In this document: positions 6,201 to 7,243 of the stretch, one piece after another
How the letters are laid out: every line of letters begins with the position of its first letter
Position numbering within the stretch: position 1 is the first letter of the stretch
Source: TMED109 sp002684605
Lineage (GTDB): Bacteria > Pseudomonadota > Alphaproteobacteria > TMED109
Assembly (NCBI GenBank): GCA_913046335.1
Contig: CAJWSU010000042.1
Location: 1 to 7,243 of the forward strand
DNA length: 7,243 bases
Direction: 5' to 3'
Made by a program: the position numbers and the translations under genes
The notes under the pieces: model-generated
Told to the model about the DNA's origin: nothing
Databases searched by the model: none
What the model saw: the letters and a program-made list of their open reading frames with translations, nothing else

Positions 6201-6227
6201 AATAAATGCAACTCAGTTGCATTTATT
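6201..6227. promoter_or_regulatory. 27-bp perfect palindrome, probable Zur/Fur-family operator
   Basis: The half-site AATAAATGCAACT is followed by one central base (6214) and its exact reverse complement: 13-1-13 with no mismatch. Odd-centred inverted repeats with a TGCAAC/GTTGCA-type core are a form used by Fur-family repressors. It lies in the divergent gap between the Zur-like gene (start 6183) and the MerC-like gene (start 6273), 17 nt upstream of the first and 45 nt upstream of the second. One site could repress both units. I see no second copy of this site in the window, including ahead of the ABC genes, which supports a single promoter for the operon. Confidence 0.8.
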
Positions 6228-6241
6228 ATAGAAAAAAAAAC

Positions 6242-6249
6242 TACTATTG
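6242..6249 (+). promoter_or_regulatory. Possible -7 element of the MerC-like gene
   Basis: TACTATTG differs from TAnnTTTG at one fixed base. The TTG at 6217-6219, in the right half of the operator, lies 22 nt upstream and could serve as the -33 element; repressor binding would then block it directly. The leader to the ATG at 6273 would be about 20 nt and A-rich. The assignment is tentative in such AT-rich DNA. Confidence 0.35.
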
Positions 6250-6272
6250 CAATTATTCTAAAATTAAGAAAA

Positions 6273-6683
6273 ATGAATAGAGCATCACTACTTCCTTTTG
6301 ATAGTATCGGTATAATTGCAAGCACATTATGTGCAATTCACTGCATAGCTACGCCATTTCTATTTATTGTTAAAGCATGCACAGCTACGTGTTGTTCTGA
6401 TGCTCCTTCATGGTGGTTAATGATTGATTATCTTTTTCTACTTATATCATTTCTTGCTATCTTCTTTATAAGTAAAAATCTAACTATTAAATGGCTAAAA
6501 ATAGCTTTTTGGGTTTCATGGTTTCTATTACTATTCTCAATATTAAATCATTCTCTTAATATTTTCCCAATAATTAGTAACAACTTTATTTACATACCAA
6601 GTTCAGCAATCATCATACTTCATTTTTACAATCTGCAGTTTTGCAAATGTCAAAATAAAACATGCTGTTCAAAAGAAAATTAA
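6273..6683 (+). CDS. MerC-domain inner-membrane protein
   Basis: A 136-residue protein, close to the length of classical MerC. The N-terminal part has the family signature D10-S-I-G-I-I-A-S-T-L-C20-A-I-H-C24-I-A-T-P-F-L, a CxxxC thiol pair within the first membrane segment. Four membrane segments are seen, near 12-34, 47-67, 72-91 and 97-116. After segment one comes C36-T-A-T-C40-C41-S, and the tail has C124-x-C126 and C131-C132. MerC carries Hg(II) in mer operons, but there is no merA, merP or MerR-type regulator here. The Zur-like operator and regulator next door suggest a chromosomal metal-import or metal-homeostasis role instead, most likely zinc (inference). The motif C-T-A-x-C-C-S matches the lipoprotein at 2057-2299. 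Confidence 0.88.
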   Translation: MNRASLLPFDSIGIIASTLCAIHCIATPFLFIVKACTATCCSDAPSWWLMIDYLFLLISFLAIFFISKNLTIKWLKIAFWVSWFLLLFSILNHSLNIFPIISNNFIYIPSSAIIILHFYNLQFCKCQNKTCCSKEN

Positions 6684-6692
6684 CTTACAGTA

Positions 6693-6713
6693 ATAAATTA
6701 ATGCATAATTTAT
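6693..6713. terminator. Weak AT-only hairpin after the MerC-like gene
   Basis: ATAAATTA (6693-6700) and TAATTTAT (6706-6713) form an 8-bp inverted repeat with a five-base loop, nine bases after the MerC-like stop, in the 49-nt gap between two convergent genes. It has no G:C pairs in the stem and no clean T-tract. It could be a poor terminator or chance in AT-rich sequence. No better terminator is visible in this gap. Confidence 0.25.
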
Positions 6714-6732
6714 CTAAACAAATACTATTATT

Positions 6733-7155
6733 TTAATAATCAATATAATAAGCATCTTCATACCATTCAATCGAATCGTTTTTTTTCTCATTATGCTTAT
6801 GTATTCCTTTTTTATTCATTTCCAAAATATAATCATCGCATATATGATTTTTTAAACGCTGATTCAATAGTTCTTTAACATTGACTCTTGTATAGTCATT
6901 TTGTCTCTTTATCTCATTTTTTTTTGATGCTTCGATATCATAAAGCAATTCATTATATGTTTTACCAACAATATTAACACCAAGTTGATTGCTTATTGCT
7001 ATGTAGCCTTCCAATTCCTTTAATTTATCTTCGGAAACAATCGCTTTAAGCTCAATGATATCTTTTTCCAACCTAACTTTATCGTATGTTTTTTCAAGAG
7101 GATTTGAGCAAGAGAAAAACACAATAGAAAAGAGAGCTAATAAAGGATAATTCAT
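6733..7155 (-). CDS. Hypothetical lipoprotein, 140 residues
   Basis: It starts with a lipoprotein signal: hydrophobic residues 4-14 and lipobox F-F-S-C with the acylated cysteine at 16, followed by S-N-P-L-E-K-T-Y. The mature protein is charged and mostly helical in character (K-V-R-L-E-K-D-I-I-E-L-K ... E-D-K-L-K-E-L-E-G-Y-I-A), then has V-N-I-V-G-K-T-Y-N-E-L-L-Y-D-I-E. It resembles small helical Flavobacteriia lipoproteins that end the signal with a C-N/S-N-P-L motif and carry a G-K-T-Y segment, but I cannot assign a family or function. It is convergent with the MerC-like gene and has no Cys besides C16 and C102, so nothing links it to the metal system. There is no alternative Met before residue 109, so the start is secure. 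Confidence 0.75.
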   Translation of the reverse strand: MNYPLLALFSIVFFSCSNPLEKTYDKVRLEKDIIELKAIVSEDKLKELEGYIAISNQLGVNIVGKTYNELLYDIEASKKNEIKRQNDYTRVNVKELLNQRLKNHICDDYILEMNKKGIHKHNEKKNDSIEWYEDAYYIDY

Positions 7156-7159
7156 TCAG

Positions 7160-7167
7160 CAAACTTA
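7160..7167 (-). promoter_or_regulatory. Possible -7 element of the 6733-7155 lipoprotein gene
   Basis: TAAGTTTG on the minus strand matches TAnnTTTG fully and ends only four bases before the ATG. If used, the transcript would begin at or near the start codon. The TTTCG of repeat copy 3 (about 7190-7195) lies about 23 nt further upstream and could act as a weak -33 element. Confidence 0.4.
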
Positions 7168-7172
7168 CTTAA

Positions 7173-7243
7173 TAATTTTCTAAAAAAGTTCGAAATTAGG
7201 ACCGAGAGGTCCACTAAAAATAAACACACTCATATAAGCGGTT
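7173..7243 (-). repeat. Three-copy intergenic module, copy 3 (truncated by window end)
   Basis: It has the same order as copies 1 and 2: TAATTTTCTAAAAAAGTTCG (7173-7192), a hairpin GGACC-GAGA-GGTCC (7199-7212), CCACTAAAAATAAA, then a diverged stem (7223-7243). It ends at the window edge, so whether it runs into a coding tail as the other copies do cannot be seen. It lies 17 nt upstream of the minus-strand lipoprotein gene. Confidence 0.75.
7223..7243 (-). terminator. Probable degenerate terminator of a gene beyond the right edge
   Basis: On the minus strand AACCGCTT pairs with GAGTG-GTT across the loop ATAT, with one bulged T and two G-U wobbles, followed by TTTATTTTTAG. It is the copy-3 equivalent of the terminators at 104-135 and 2013-2043, so a minus-strand gene should end just right of the window. 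Confidence 0.45.

Noticed and set aside
6184..6222. Thirteen-residue N-terminal extension of the Fur-family protein (M-Q-L-S-C-I-Y-F-L-F-L-F-N)
   Set aside because: Its codons are the operator palindrome plus an AT-rich spacer. The same palindrome gives the identical first seven residues from the plus-strand ATG at 6206, which shows the peptide is a by-product of the DNA symmetry.
6206..6280. Plus-strand 24-codon ORF overlapping the MerC-like start
   Set aside because: Its ATG comes from the operator palindrome, it lies upstream of the likely transcription start, and the product is low-complexity.
6273..6683. Mercury-resistance (mer) operon
   Set aside because: Only the MerC domain is present. 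There is no MerR regulator, MerA reductase, MerP or MerT, and no transposon ends; the neighbouring regulator is Fur-family.

Overview
The window is AT-rich, single-chromosome-style bacterial DNA that reads as Bacteroidota, most likely a Flavobacteriales relative. The basis is: a secreted protein with a compact type IX secretion (T9SS, Por) C-terminal tail ending in a KIILE-like strand; starts preceded by A-rich leaders rather than Shine-Dalgarno sites; several good matches to the Bacteroidota -7 promoter element TAnnTTTG; and a pair of DUF3526-type ABC permeases of a form common in this phylum. A marine origin is my guess from protein style, not something the sequence proves. I see no rRNA, tRNA, CRISPR array, transposase or integrase.

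Layout. Left edge: the first codons of a probable minus-strand gene (1-17), then a terminator-containing repeat (61-160). A large secreted minus-strand protein (138-1883) follows; its fold looks tentatively SGNH-hydrolase-like and it carries a T9SS tail. A second copy of the repeat (1971-2069) closes a five-gene minus-strand operon that runs from about 6183 down to 2057: a Fur/Zur-family metalloregulator, a NosF-like ABC ATPase, two DUF3526 permeases and a small lipoprotein with a C-terminal CX3CC motif. The genes are spaced 17 nt apart, 0 nt apart, overlapping by 1 nt, and 10 nt apart. Divergently, on the plus strand, lies a MerC-domain membrane protein (6273-6683). The 89-bp gap between the regulator's corrected start (6183) and merC-like 6273 contains a perfect 27-bp palindrome (6201-6227) of the form expected for a Zur/Fur-family operator. 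At the right end is a convergent hypothetical lipoprotein (6733-7155), and then a third, edge-truncated copy of the repeat (7173-7243).

How the genes work together (inference). One metal-sensing repressor probably controls both its own operon and the divergent MerC-like gene through one operator. The ABC-2 type transporter plus a thiol-bearing lipoprotein resembles the logic of NosFY with the lipoprotein copper chaperone NosL. Here it would be wired to a Zur-like regulator, so zinc is the favoured metal. The lipoprotein and the MerC-like protein share the short motif C-T-A-x-C-C-S, which links the two transcription units. The least described structural item is the three-copy intergenic module. 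It combines a terminator that folds best on the minus strand with a hairpin that folds best on the plus strand, and two copies extend into the last codons of a T9SS-tail gene or a remnant of one.
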